Shown here: positions 9,321 to 20,000 of the stretch, one piece after another
How the letters are laid out: every line of letters begins with the position of its first letter
How positions within the stretch are numbered: position 1 is the stretch's first letter
Source of the DNA: Auxenochlorella pyrenoidosa
Lineage: Eukaryota > Chlorophyta > Trebouxiophyceae > Chlorellales > Chlorellaceae
Length of the DNA: 26,343 nt
Assembly: GCA_001430745.1 (NCBI GenBank)
Contig: KQ481962.1
Location: 158,130 to 184,472 of the forward strand
Direction of reading: 5' to 3'
Notes under the pieces: generated by a model
Told to the model about the DNA's origin: nothing
What the model saw: only the letters and a program-made list of their open reading frames with translations
The model's database searches: none
Translations under genes and position numbers: made by a program

Positions 9321-12300
9321 ATGCGCTGGTTGTTGTTGATCTTGTGCTTGGCGGGCGGAGCAGCCGCTCGAAAGGTTGCGGTGATAGGCGCAGGCGTCGC
9401 AGGCGCTTCTGCTGCCCACTTTCTGCGGAAGGAGCTGCCGGATGCAGAGATCAGCGTGTAAGTACTGCAGGGGCAAATCCCTGCACACCCCCAAGCAACG
9501 GTGCCGGCCCCCGCCTACCGCCGCTCTGCTGCAGCACCGACAGCAGAGATTTGTGATACCTCACCTGCTGGGGTTGTGCGGGCACGTATCTCTTCCATTG
9601 CTGCAGGTTTGAGCGGGATCGGTTGGGGGGCAGAGCCCGGGAGCTGCAGTACGGCGGCCTCACCCTGGAGTTGGGTGAGCCAGGCAGGGGGTGGCACGCT
9701 GCCACGCCAGCATGTGATGGCGTTTAGAGGCTCAGGGGCAGCGCTCAAGTGCTTTATGAAGCTGACCCATGAGATAATGGCTGGACAAACATAAACAGGG
9801 TACTTGTTTGCCTCGGCCTCCATCGGTGTCAACTTCCAGACCCGCAACCCCGCCCTTTGCTGGCGTGCTGCTGCCCTGCAGGCGCAAGTATCATCTGGGA
9901 AAAGAACTTCCTGATGCGTGACCTGGCGGCAGCTGCAGGGCTTGAGCGGGAGCAGCCGGGCGCTGGCGAGGGCGCCGGCCTGTTTGCCGTCTACGACGGG
10001 CGGTGAGGGACGCTCTTTTTCCTGGCCCTAACAGAGCCGCACGTGGAGCCCCTACTGCTGCCGCGTGCGAGCGCAGCCTGCGCAACCTTGCCGCCTGATC
10101 TGGCTGTGTGCATGCAGGGAGCTGGTGTTTGCCGAGTCTCCCTGGCGCATCCTCACCTTGATCCGCCTGCTGTGGCGGTACTGGCTGAGCTGGTTCACCT
10201 TCCGGCGGGCACCCGCCCGGACCTTTGACCAGTTCCAGGGTGGGTGCATGGTGGGCAGGCAGAGGCGGCAGCGAGAGCCCTTTGCTGCACTGGAGCAGCA
10301 GTGGCGTGGTTGGCAGGACCGGCACCACAGGGTGGGGGTGGGGCGCAGGCCAGCGGAGGACGTCTGCCCCTGCAACGCGCTGCTTGCTGCAGTGGGGGGT
10401 CTGTGCATGGCCGCTGCGGTGCGCTCACCCCCAACCTGGCGTCCCCGCTGCCTGCCCTGCACCTTCCCGCAGGCATCTACTCGCTGCTGGACCAGGGGCG
10501 GGCCTTTGACAGCCCCGCAGAGCTGCTCAAGGCTGTGGGCCTGTACGACCTCACCCAGCAGTCCATGGTGGGCCGGCCCCGCTCGTGTCGGCTGGGCTGC
10601 GGGCCGGCAGCTGGTTGCAAGGGTGTTCTCATGAGCATCGCCAACTGCCCGCATCTGCGCCTAGCAGCTTCCGTGTAAAATCCGTCATGGCAGCGCTCCA
10701 CCCCTTCCCTGCAGCTGCGTTGCTGATGCGCTCTGCCCCCCCCCCCTCCCCCCCCTCCCCCGCCAGTTTGAGTGGCTGAGGACCAACATGGGCACCAGCG
10801 CCGACCTGCTGGGCGCCGAGCTGATTGGGGGGGTGAACCGCTGCAACTACAACCAGGACAACCTGCAGCTGAATGCCCTGGCAGGCAAGCAGGATGGGAT
10901 CAGCCGCACGTGGGGCCCGCCCATGCTGCCCCGCCCTCTTGTTTGCTGGCAGCCTCCATGCAGAAGGCGCAGCGGCTGCAGCCCGCCAGCTCTGCTGCTG
11001 TCCAAGCGGCGTGGCCAATGACCGCCTGCCGTCCCCGTGTGCTCCCTCCCCCCAGGCATGGTGTCCATGCTCCCCGCCACCTCGCCCTCTGTCTTCCGCA
11101 TCAAGGGCGGCAACGGGCTGCTCCCGCAGGCCCTGCTGAAGGCCGTCAACGCCAGCGTGCGCTGCCCGGCGACCGTGGGCATGGTCCACCGCCAGAGCGA
11201 TGGCAGCTTCACGCTGCATGCCGCAACCCCAGAGCCAGAGCACGGCAGGGGCCAGCAGGATGAGTGGTCGACGGGGCGGCAGGGCAGCCCAGCGGCGAGT
11301 GCTGAGCAGCCTCTCGGCACCTTTGACGCCGTCATCGTCGCGACGCCCCTGGAGAGCAGCGGCATCGTTCTTGCGGGTTTTGAGCCACCCCACACTCCCC
11401 GCCCGCAAGTACCGCCAGGTGGGGCCCCCGCCTTGCTGCTGCCGCATCTACGGGGATGCTGCGTGGTAGTGCGGCGCAGGACAGCGCCTGCAGCGCCCGC
11501 TGACTGGCACCGCTTGTGTTGCATTGGACAGTCACATCCCTGGCCCGGATGCCAGACCCTCGCTCGCTGTGTGCTTCCCCCCCTGGGTGCCTCCTGCCCC
11601 CACAGACTGTGACCACCTTTGTGCGCGGCTCGGTGCGGGCCTCGTATTTTGGGCTGGACGATATGGACTACTGTGAGTGCGTGCTCTGCAGGGCCTGGCT
11701 TGAGAAGCAAACAGCGGGCGGGCGCGACCGGGCTGCAGTGTTTGCGCACCCTCTGGGGGCATGCCAGTGCATGGCCCATGCAGCCGCGTCGGCAGCGCTG
11801 CCGGCGACGCTGTCCCGAGCTGACGTGAATGCCCTCACCCTTGCCCACCTCTGTCTGCAGCCACGGTGCTGGTGGCCGACGGCGCGGGCGTGCCCTGGAG
11901 CGCCCTGGGCCTGGCGGGGCGCACCACCGGGGAGGGGGGCACCCCCGTCAACGCCACCGTCTGGAAGCTCTTCTCGCGCGAGCCGCTGCCTCACGCCTGG
12001 CTGTCCATGATGTTCGAGCGAGGTGGGCAGGTCCCGCAGCAGGGATGGCCAGGAGTGGGGGCCAGCACATGCTCCCACAGGCGGTGGAGTGATATTGGAG
12101 GCGGCGGCGCTGTGGCGGTCTACCTGCTGTGATTTCTTGCATGGCCCAGTGTCACAGTGCTCACAGCACAGCCTGCCTGCTGCTCCCGCCTCACTGCAGA
12201 CTACGAGGTGGTGCATGTGCACGCGTGGAGCGCCCCAGGTGCCTACCCAGCCTTCGACCCTCCCGAGGACTTTGGCCCCTTCAAGCTCGCTGACGGCCTC

Positions 12301-12561
12301 TTCCATGCTGCGGCCCTGGAGAATGCTGTGTCGGCAATGGAGGTGGCAGCCATAGAGGGCCGCCTGGTTGCACAGATGGCCGCCGCGCACGTGCGCACGG
12401 TGCGGCGTGGCTGCACCGCAGGCGAGCCGGCGGGGGCAGGCAGAGCGGCCGTGGCTGCAATTGCGAGCAAGGGGGATGGCGTGCTGGCAGCGCCTGGCAG
12501 CGCCAACGAAGGCGGGCAGGTGGAAGGGCACCTGTCAACAGATGCTGCGGCTGCAGCTTGA
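9321..12561 (+). CDS. FCLY: Prenylcysteine oxidase / farnesylcysteine lyase
   Basis: Ten exons: 9321-9457, 9607-9674, 9882-10002, 10118-10239, 10473-10567, 10767-10884, 11056-11418, 11606-11672, 11861-12022 and 12200-12561; about 537 residues. The enzyme is FAD-dependent and oxidatively cleaves the thioether of farnesylcysteine released from degraded prenylated proteins. The start gives a signal peptide (MRWLLLILCLAGGAAA) immediately followed by the dinucleotide-binding motif VIGAGVAGASAA and then FERDRLGGRARE, a typical FAD amine-oxidase-like opening. TVTTFVRG near exon 8 is characteristic of the family, and N-x-T/S sites such as NAT suit a lumenal or vacuolar enzyme. Intron 6 uses a GC donor. 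The end of exon 7 has a frame problem: reading LPARKYRQ into TVTTFVRG needs one base fewer in the CCCC run at 11388-11391. Alternatively, a GTACCG donor at 11409 keeps the frame and gives 534 residues. The C-terminal 55 residues are low complexity. Confidence 0.88.
10885..11055 (+). other. GC-AG intron in the farnesylcysteine lyase gene
   Basis: Exon 6 ends ...CTG GCA G and the next base pair is GC (GCAAGC); the acceptor is CCCCCCCAG at 11055, and exon 7 resumes with GC ATG GTG. The join gives NALAGMVSML in frame. The nearest downstream GT (ACGTGG, near 10910) would break the frame at this acceptor. It is the only GC donor among the 55 introns I mapped here. Confidence 0.8.
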
Positions 12562-12978
12562 GACTCATGTTGGTTCTTTCCACCACCGGGGCAGCACCCG
12601 GGTAAAAGAGACTGCAGTGAATCTTTGAAGCAAGATGCACAGATAGAGCACGTCGTCCAGTGGTCCTCATGACGCTTTCTGGCTTGTGGGCTACCTGCAT
12701 CCAGGCTGAACAATGGCGGCTGCTGGACTGGGCGCCGTGGCTTGCATGCCTCTCTGTTGCAAGTGTGGGCTCAAAAGGTTAATGAAGGCAGTATATGCGT
12801 CAGTGGGGGCGGATGCGTTGCAAAATTTGGGAAGGAATAAAATCAGGGGGGCAGCGGGGTGCCACAAACTGCGCTTGTGAGCGCACCATGATGTACATAC
12901 AGCAAGCTGCGGCGCATGCTGGGTGAATGTCGTTTGAGCAAGGGCCCAGCCTGCTGGGCTGGCCTCAGAGTGCCAGGG
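12562..12978. other. Convergent 3' region between FCLY and the RCC1 gene
   Basis: About 420 bases lie between two stop codons on opposite strands, so both 3' UTRs must end or overlap here. A plus-strand AATAAAA sits at 12836-12842, some 275 bases after the FCLY stop. I see no TGTAA on the plus strand and no TTACA (its complement for the minus gene). No ORF of interest is present. Confidence 0.5.
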
Positions 12979-15900
12979 TCACTGCCCGGGGGCGTCGTCC
13001 CGCAGGCCATGCACGCGGGCGGCGGCGGCAGCGGCGGCGGCCTGCGAGGGCGTGGCCGCCATCTCCATCTCGTCGCCCAGGTTGTCGCTGGACCGGCCCC
13101 CCTCCAGGGCCGCCGCCATCTCCAGCTGCTGCAGGTGGTGCGAGGAGAAGGCGCGGTGGCTGGCGGCCGTGTTTTGCGGGGAGGGCCCCTCCGCAATGCC
13201 CTCGTCGGCATAGTCGCTCATGCCCTCCGGGCTCACTGGGGTGGGGGCAGGGGCAGAAGGGGGCAGTGTGTGGGGAGTGGGAATGTGTCGCACTTGTCCA
13301 GGCCTGAGCAGCCTTGCAGACACGGCAGAGCGGTAGGAGCGGCCCAGTGCAGAGGGTGCAGAGAGCCCACTCCCTCCCAGCAAACCCCCTCCCAAGTGCC
13401 CCGCACCTCCGCCGTCCTCGCGCTCGTCGTCTGCCTGCAGGCTGTGCGCCCAGCTGCGGTCCCGCCCCAGCTGGCTGGCGGGCGGGGAGGGCGTGTAGTA
13501 GGGCTTGCGCACCGTCCACTGCAGCGGGGGGAGGGGAGCAAGGCAATTGGTGACCTGAACACAGGCAGCCAGCAGCAGGGCAGGACACCACACGCTTGCC
13601 TGGGCATGACCGAACAAGGGGTGGTGCTTGTGCCTGCCCCTGTTGAACCGGCCCTAAGGCCCAATGCACACTCCGCTGCCATCGCCGACCCCACCTCTGC
13701 CTGCCGCTGCAGCAGGTTGCCGTTGTCTGGCAGCGCCAGCACCAGCGAGTGCCGCCCGCCCGCTGCCACGCTGATCACGCGCCAGCGCTCTGGCCCGCCC
13801 GGAAGCTTGAGCTCCACAGGGGAGATGCAGTCCTTCTGCGCGCCCGTGCCCAGCCTGCATGCGGCCAAGGCGGGAGCCCAGGGTGGCCAGGCAGGGCAGC
13901 CCGGCTGCCCTGAAGAAGCAGGGGCGCTGCCGGCCCGGGTGGGCCCTGGTGGCCTGCCTGCTGGCCATCCCTCACAGGCGCGGCCGCTCTGCTGACCGGC
14001 TCGTCAGCTTGAGCGGCGGCCCACCTGCCAAAGGCGCCGCGCCCCCAGATGAAGCAGCGCCCCTCGTCGGTGACCACCATGGTGTGGGTGCCGCCGCAGC
14101 TGCCCTCAATCACACGGTGCCCCTCCAGCGCCTTGACCTGCGGGGGCGAGGCGCCGGCGGCAGGCCCACAGCGGGCACATGCTCATCACAGGGTGCGGAC
14201 GCACTGTGCCCTCAGTCCACAGCGGCACCGCAGCCCTGGACTGGGCCGGCGCAGCAGGCAGGCACCGGGGCGAGGCCACGCAGGCGTTTGCCAGGCCAGG
14301 CCTGCCAAAAGGCAGCGGCGCCCCAAGCAGCTCCCACCTTTTGCGGCCGCAGCCTGGAGGTCCCGGTGCGGTCGCCCAGGCCCAGCCGACCATACTCGCC
14401 GCGCCCCCACACGTACACCTCTGCGGGTGTGTCGGGGCCAGGAAATTCCTTTGGCAATGGATCTCAAGTGAGCGGGGCGATGGGCGGATACCCCCTTGCT
14501 GCTGCTCATCTCGCGCCTCGCAGCCAGCTCCATGTCCTGCGTGCCACGATGTCTGTCACCCCTCCACCCGGCGGCTCTCACCACCCTCTGTGCTGATGGC
14601 CATGCTGTGCCAGCCGCCAGCCGCCACGTCGGCGATGGTCACCCCCTCCAGCCCCTCCACCCGCTCCGGCTCCGTCGCGTAGCTGGTGCCGCCGTTGCCC
14701 AGCATCCCAAAGTCGTTAATGCCCCAGCTGAACACCTCCCTGCATTGCAGAAGAGACAGAAAGGTCGCATGGTGGGGCGGCCATGGCTGGCCCGCTCTCG
14801 ATGTGCTCTCCCAGGGTGGGGGTGGCATGCCAGTGGTTGCCCGCTGCAAGCAGAGAATTAGGGGGTGAAAACGCATGCAGCCACACCCCTCCAGCCTGCC
14901 CATCTACCAGCGCAGGCCATACTGAGGCAGCGCTTGCCGCACCCGGCCGAGTTGAGCGCTAAGTTGTGGAAGGCGCCGCAGGCAATGTCGACGAAGTCGC
15001 CTGTCGTGTCGATGCGCCGGGGCGCGCGGTTGATCGTCATGGAAAAGTCACCCCAGGGCTCGCCCCACATGATGATCTGCGGGCAGGTGTGGGCAAGGGA
15101 GAAACGGTGTGGGCACCTCGTGGGGCCGCTGGCAGGGACAGGCGCATGCCCTGCTGGCTATGACGACCGGACAAGGCCAGCGTCGTGGCTCGCTTTTGCG
15201 ACCAGCAGTGCTGCCCCCCCTAAATGCCACGCCACCCCTTTGCTGCCCAGGCCTCGCCCTGCTCACCTCCCCGTCCTCTGTGAGCGCCAGCGAGTGCATG
15301 CCGCCCGTTGCCACCTGCCGCACGCGTACGCCCGGCAGGCAGCGCACAGGGGAGAGGATGTCGCGCTTGCCGTCGCCGGGCACGCACTGGTTGTACTCGT
15401 TGCCGCCCCAGGCCCAGCACTGGCCGGTGTCGTCCAGCGCCAGCACATGCCACCTGCGGGTGCGGGTGGCACAGGGCGAGGGGTGGGAGGCGGTCCAGGG
15501 GGTGCGGCCCTGCTCGCTGTACTTGCCTTGCAACAGCCCGAGCACGCCACCTGGGCAGTAGCAGCCCTGAACGCAGGAGAAGCAGCGGTGTCATGGCAGG
15601 CAATCTCCACGTGTCCATTGCAGCCTGGAAGACCTGACGGACCGGCCCTTCGACTTCGCAACCCCTGGTTGGCCCATCCCTGCCCCGGGCGCACCCGCCA
15701 ATAGCCGCCTGCTTGATGCGCACCCCTTCCAAGCCTGGCACCCGCGCTGGCCGGCCGTGCGGCTCACGATGGCCGCGGCCAAGCGTGCCGCGTGCATTCC
15801 AGCCCTGGCGCAGCGGCAGTGGGGACAGGTGCTTGTTCCACATGGGCACGCTGCATTTGTCTAGTGTGGCAGAACGAGCAGCCAGCTGCTGGGCAGCACA

Positions 15901-16631
15901 TGCGCCCTGGGCATCTGCGTGCCCCTCGCACCCGCCAGCCCGCCCAGCCACCCACCCAGGTGATGACGTTGCCGTCGGCGTCAATGGCCAGCGTGTTCCT
16001 GCTGGCGGCCACCAGCGGGGTGCAGTTGAAGTCTCGGCCGCGGAAGCGTGTGCCCAGCAGGGCCTCCACCACCTTGGGCGCCTGCCAGACAGGGGGTGAG
16101 CGCAGGAGCAAGGAGGGGTGGGTGAGCACCGCGGGCTGGGCCAGGGGTGGCGGCTCGGGGAATGCAATGCACAGGTGGAGGCTTGGCAGTAGGCGTTGCC
16201 CACACGAACACTGCGCGCCTGCACCCACCAAGATGTTGTTGGCAGCAGCGCCGCCGGGCAGCAGCTCCAGGCCTCCCTGCATGCGCAGCCATGGTAGGCA
16301 GGCGGCAGTTGGACACCCACCACGCTTGCCAGGCAGGTGACGTGATGGTGCATGTATGCAAGGAGTGCTGGGGCCTCGGATGAAGGCTGCGGGACACGTG
16401 AGCGCCCTTTGCCCCCCACACCTGCAGGTCCTCGTTCACGCCAAAGGCAAACACCACTGCCTCAATGGGCGGGTCGTAGAAGAAGGCTGGCAGCCCATCG
16501 GTGAGGCTGCCCACGCCGCTGGTGCCGCCTAGGGAGGGGGGCCCGCCCTCTCCAAGCACGTCGCTCGGAAGCGGCGGCGGGCTGTCGGCCGATTGCAGCA
16601 GCGCGTCGCTGGCGGGGCTGGGCAGGGCCAT
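12979..16631 (-). CDS. RCC1-repeat beta-propeller protein (plant RCC1 family)
   Basis: Twelve exons on the minus strand: 16631-16422, 16276-16229, 16081-15956, 15804-15695, 15453-15267, 15076-14943, 14739-14582, 14420-14338, 14137-14025, 13854-13695, 13518-13407 and 13235-12979; all GT-AG, 565 residues. Repeats read in order: SRNTLAIDADG..WGWNARG; AAIGGWHVLALDDTGQ..WGGNEYNQ; ATGGMHSLALTEDGE..WGEPWGD; CGAFHNLALNSAGE..WGINDFG; AAGGWHSMAISTEGE..WGRGEYG; CGGTHTMVVTDEGR..WGRGAFG; and AAGGRHSLVLALPDNG. This fits a seven-bladed propeller. The N-terminal GRDFNCTPLVAASRNTLAID and the GWNARGTLG strand match the uncharacterised Arabidopsis RCC1 proteins of the At5g16040 kind as I remember them. The GWRHT tryptophan motif that marks the UVR8 photoreceptor is absent. 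The C-terminal 110 residues are low complexity. Whether it acts on a Ran-like GTPase, chromatin or another partner cannot be told from sequence. Confidence 0.9.
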
Positions 16632-17084
16632 TCCTCGGCCAGGCCAATCTACGACTTTCTAGGGCGAAGGCGCAGTCCAGAAATCAACAAGGAGGCTGCA
16701 GGCTGCAGGCACTGCAGCAGGCTTTCTCGGTGGACCTGCGAGTGATCGCTCGAGACCCCGATATCCCCAGCAGGTCTTTTGTGGCAGTGATCAGCAGGCA
16801 CGCAACGCAGGGAGCTCTTCGCGACAAGAGCCCATTTGGGAGGAGGCCTAGCTGGCCGCCCACGGCAGCAGCTGGTGCCCACCCACCTCGCCTCGCATTC
16901 CAAGCATCCCGATTCACCTTCTCAACCCATCCACAGACCCTGCTGCTGTTGTTGTTTGCGAGTGCTTGCGCGCTCTTCGCCCAGCAGTCTCCGGCAAGCT
17001 CCCGGGTGCATTAACAGCGATCGGCGTCTACAGGAGGCGCGTTCCACACAGCCAGCGGGCCCCCGGCGGCCCTTGATACTCCGC
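16632..17084. promoter_or_regulatory. Divergent promoter region between the RCC1 protein and MUT9-like kinase
   Basis: About 450 bases separate two start codons that face away from each other. No TATA box or obvious repeat was recognised. An upstream exon for either gene cannot be excluded, but both proposed starts give N-termini of a normal kind for their families. Confidence 0.5.
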
Positions 17085-20000
17085 ATGGCTCCCCCGGAAG
17101 GAGAAGGGGACGCCGCCAAGGCGGGAGGGGCCAAGGAGGATGCGGCCAACGCACAGATCCCCGACAAGGTGGGACGCCGCGCCGAGGGGCGCCGCCCAGG
17201 CTGCGCCGCCCCTCCGCCCGCCCGCACGACGGCGACAGCACCGCGTGCCTACAAGTTCTCGGCTTGTGGAGCATCGGGGCTGCCAGCAAAGGCGGATGAG
17301 TACAGTACAGCAGAGCGCGGCTGCAGCAAGGGACGCCAGGCCTTAGGAATGCAGGCGCGGCGGCCTTCTGTGCCAGGCGTCGCGCCTGGAGGTGCTCGGC
17401 CGCTCGTGCTGAGGATTGGCGGCCCGGCCTGCGTGCTGCTGCTCTACTGCCGCCTCACCGCAGGTGCAAGTGGGAGGCAGCCCGCTGTACGTGGTGGACA
17501 AGAAGCTGGGCAAGGGCGGCTTTGGCCAGGTCTACCTGGGACGACGGGCGCAGCCCACCAAGGACAAGGACGGAGCAAACGCCAACGTGGTGGGTGCTGC
17601 GGCGCTCGCACAACTGCTGCTCTCTCGCTGCAGCTGCCCTGTTTGTTTTTTAAGTCTTCCATCCTTGTGGGTGACTGTGCGCAGAGGTAGTCTCTTTGAT
17701 CGCAACATGGCAGCAATACTCTGGCCGCAATGGTTGTTCTGCGATGCCTGCTTCATGCCAACCCACGCTGCCCCACATCGCTCTGCACTGGGCCGCGCTG
17801 CACCTGCAGGTTGCTCTGAAGCTGGAGCACCGCAGCAGCAAGGGCTGCAACTATGGACCGCCGTATGAGTGGTCGGTGTACGGGTGAGCCTGGCAGCAAT
17901 CGAGCAGTTGGGGTGGGAGGTGGGAGGGGCCAGCAGGATGGTTCAGTCGTCCTGGCACGCGGCCGGCTTAAACTGCACTTGGCAGGCACTGGTCGGTGCG
18001 GACGTCGTGTCCTCCACAGGCTGTGAAGGCTTTAAAAAAAAAGTATCGGAGTGGTGTGTAGTGGTTTTGCTGTTGCTGCCAGCAGCGCGTGCTCCTGACC
18101 TGGTCTGCCCCGCCCGTCTGCAGCGCGCTGGGCAACATCCCGGGCGTGCCCAAGGTGCACTACAAGGGGCGGCAAGGGGACTTCTACATCATGGTGAGTC
18201 CGGACGGCTGCGTTGCACGGGTTGAGCTTGGAGGGCGGTGTATGAGGCGGCAGGGCTGCAGGTCGGGCATTTATTTGGTGCGAGGAGAACCAGCCATGCG
18301 CCCATCCACCCCTGCCTGCAGGTCATGGACTGCCTGGGCCCCAGCCTGTGGGACGTGTGGAACACGCAGGGGCAGGTGATGAGCCAGGAGATGGTGGCGT
18401 GCATCGCGGTGGAGGCCATCGCCATCCTGGAGCGGCTGCACGCCAAGGGGTGAGCGCCGGCGGGCTGCTGGCAAGGCTGGTGGCAGCAGCAAGCAGCTGA
18501 AGGCACAGTGCAGGACAGGGAGAGAAGCACCCACCCTTACAGGCAGGCAGAGCTTGCCGTCAGAGCAGCATCTGCAAGGCATGCCATCACGGCATGGCAT
18601 GACATGGTCCTGACTTGGCCTGCCGCCCTCCCCTCCCAGCTTTGTGCACGGCGACGTGAAGCCGGAGAACTTCCTGATGGGGGCGCAGGGCATGCCCAAC
18701 GAGAAGAGGCTCTGGCTGGTGGACCTGGGGCTGGCCACGCGGTGGAAGGTGGGCACGGGAGGGGGTTCTAGGGCAGGCCCGGGCAAGCTGGGGACCGGCA
18801 CTGTTGTTTGTGCCGCTGCGGACCGACTGTTCTGTCAATTCTGCGTGGCAGCTGCTGTAACAAGCCCCGGTTGCTGAGCTTGCAAGCTGGCCCCCGCCTG
18901 GTGCTGCGCGCAGGACGCGGTGTGCGGGACGCACGTCGAGTACGACCAGCGGCCAGACGTCTTCCGCGGCACAGTGCGCTACGCCAGCGTGCACGCGCAC
19001 CTGGTGAGGCGCGTGCCTGCTCAACCGTCAGGAGCTGGAGTTTCGAGAGCAGGGGCGACAGCGGTCGTGGAGCCCAACTGCACAGGCGTAGCCCCCACCC
19101 TTTTTCTGTGGCTGCCTCCTCCTGCCCGCAGGGGCGCACGGCATCGCGGCGCGACGACCTCGAGTCGCTCGCCTACACGCTGCTCTTCCTGCTGCGCGGC
19201 CGGCTGCCGTGGCAGGGGTACCAGGGCGACAACAAGGGCTTCCTGGTGTGCAAGAAGAAGATGGCCACCAGCCCGGAGCTGCTGTGCCGCTACACGCCGC
19301 CGCCCTTCCGGCAGTTCACCGAGGCGGTGGTCAACCTCAAGTTTGACGAGGAGCCCAAGTGAGGGCGGCGGGGCAGGGACAAGGGGCGGGGCGGCGGGCA
19401 CTCGCGGGGCCGGCGAGGCAACCGCCCATTGTGAAGAGCTCGCTGCCTGCTGGCTCGCTGCGCCTGCTGGCTTTGCCCCCGTCCGTTTGCTCACCCGCAC
19501 GTTGCTCTGCTCCCCCTGGGCCCCAGGTACACGGCATACATGGAGCTCTTTGACCCGCTGTGCGGGCCGCCGGGGCCCTCGCGGCCCCTCATGGTGGGCG
19601 ACGGCGCCGAGGCCAAGGTGGGCGGGGGAGGCTGTGTGGATGCAGGGCTGGAGGCTACAGCAGGGTGCAGCATGACAGCCCTGCCTCGCGACACGTGGTT
19701 GCGCGGCGTGAAGTAAGGCACGCACGCAGGCGACTGAGCCTGCGCCTGCCGGGGCCCCGCCGCGCGCGTGCCTGCAGGTGGGGCAGAAGCGCGGGCGGGA
19801 GGGCGGCGACACCATCGACCTGGAGCTGCCCACCCCCAAGAAGCGGATACGGCTGGGCCTGCCGGCAACGCAGTGGATCACCGTGTACAACGCGCACCGA
19901 CCCATGAAGCAGCGGTGAGCGCGGGCGCGCCTCGCCATGCATACAGTGCTTTGCTGAGCGCGCCTGTTGTGTTGCCCGCAGGCGGCGCGCAAACCGAGCA

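Noticed and set aside
13859..14596. Long plus-strand ORFs opposite the RCC1 gene, including 12916-13995
   Set aside because: They are antisense shadows of GC-rich exons; the minus strand carries clear RCC1 repeats with consistent splicing.
12979..16631. UVR8-type UV-B photoreceptor
   Set aside because: The repeats are RCC1-like, but the GWRHT tryptophan motif and the C-terminal VP-containing tail expected of UVR8 are not visible. The blades match other plant RCC1 proteins better.
18030..18045. TTTAAAAAAAAAGTATC in a MUT9-like kinase intron as a retroposed poly-A tail
   Set aside because: No target-site duplication or gene-like body precedes it; it is more simply a short A-run inside an intron.
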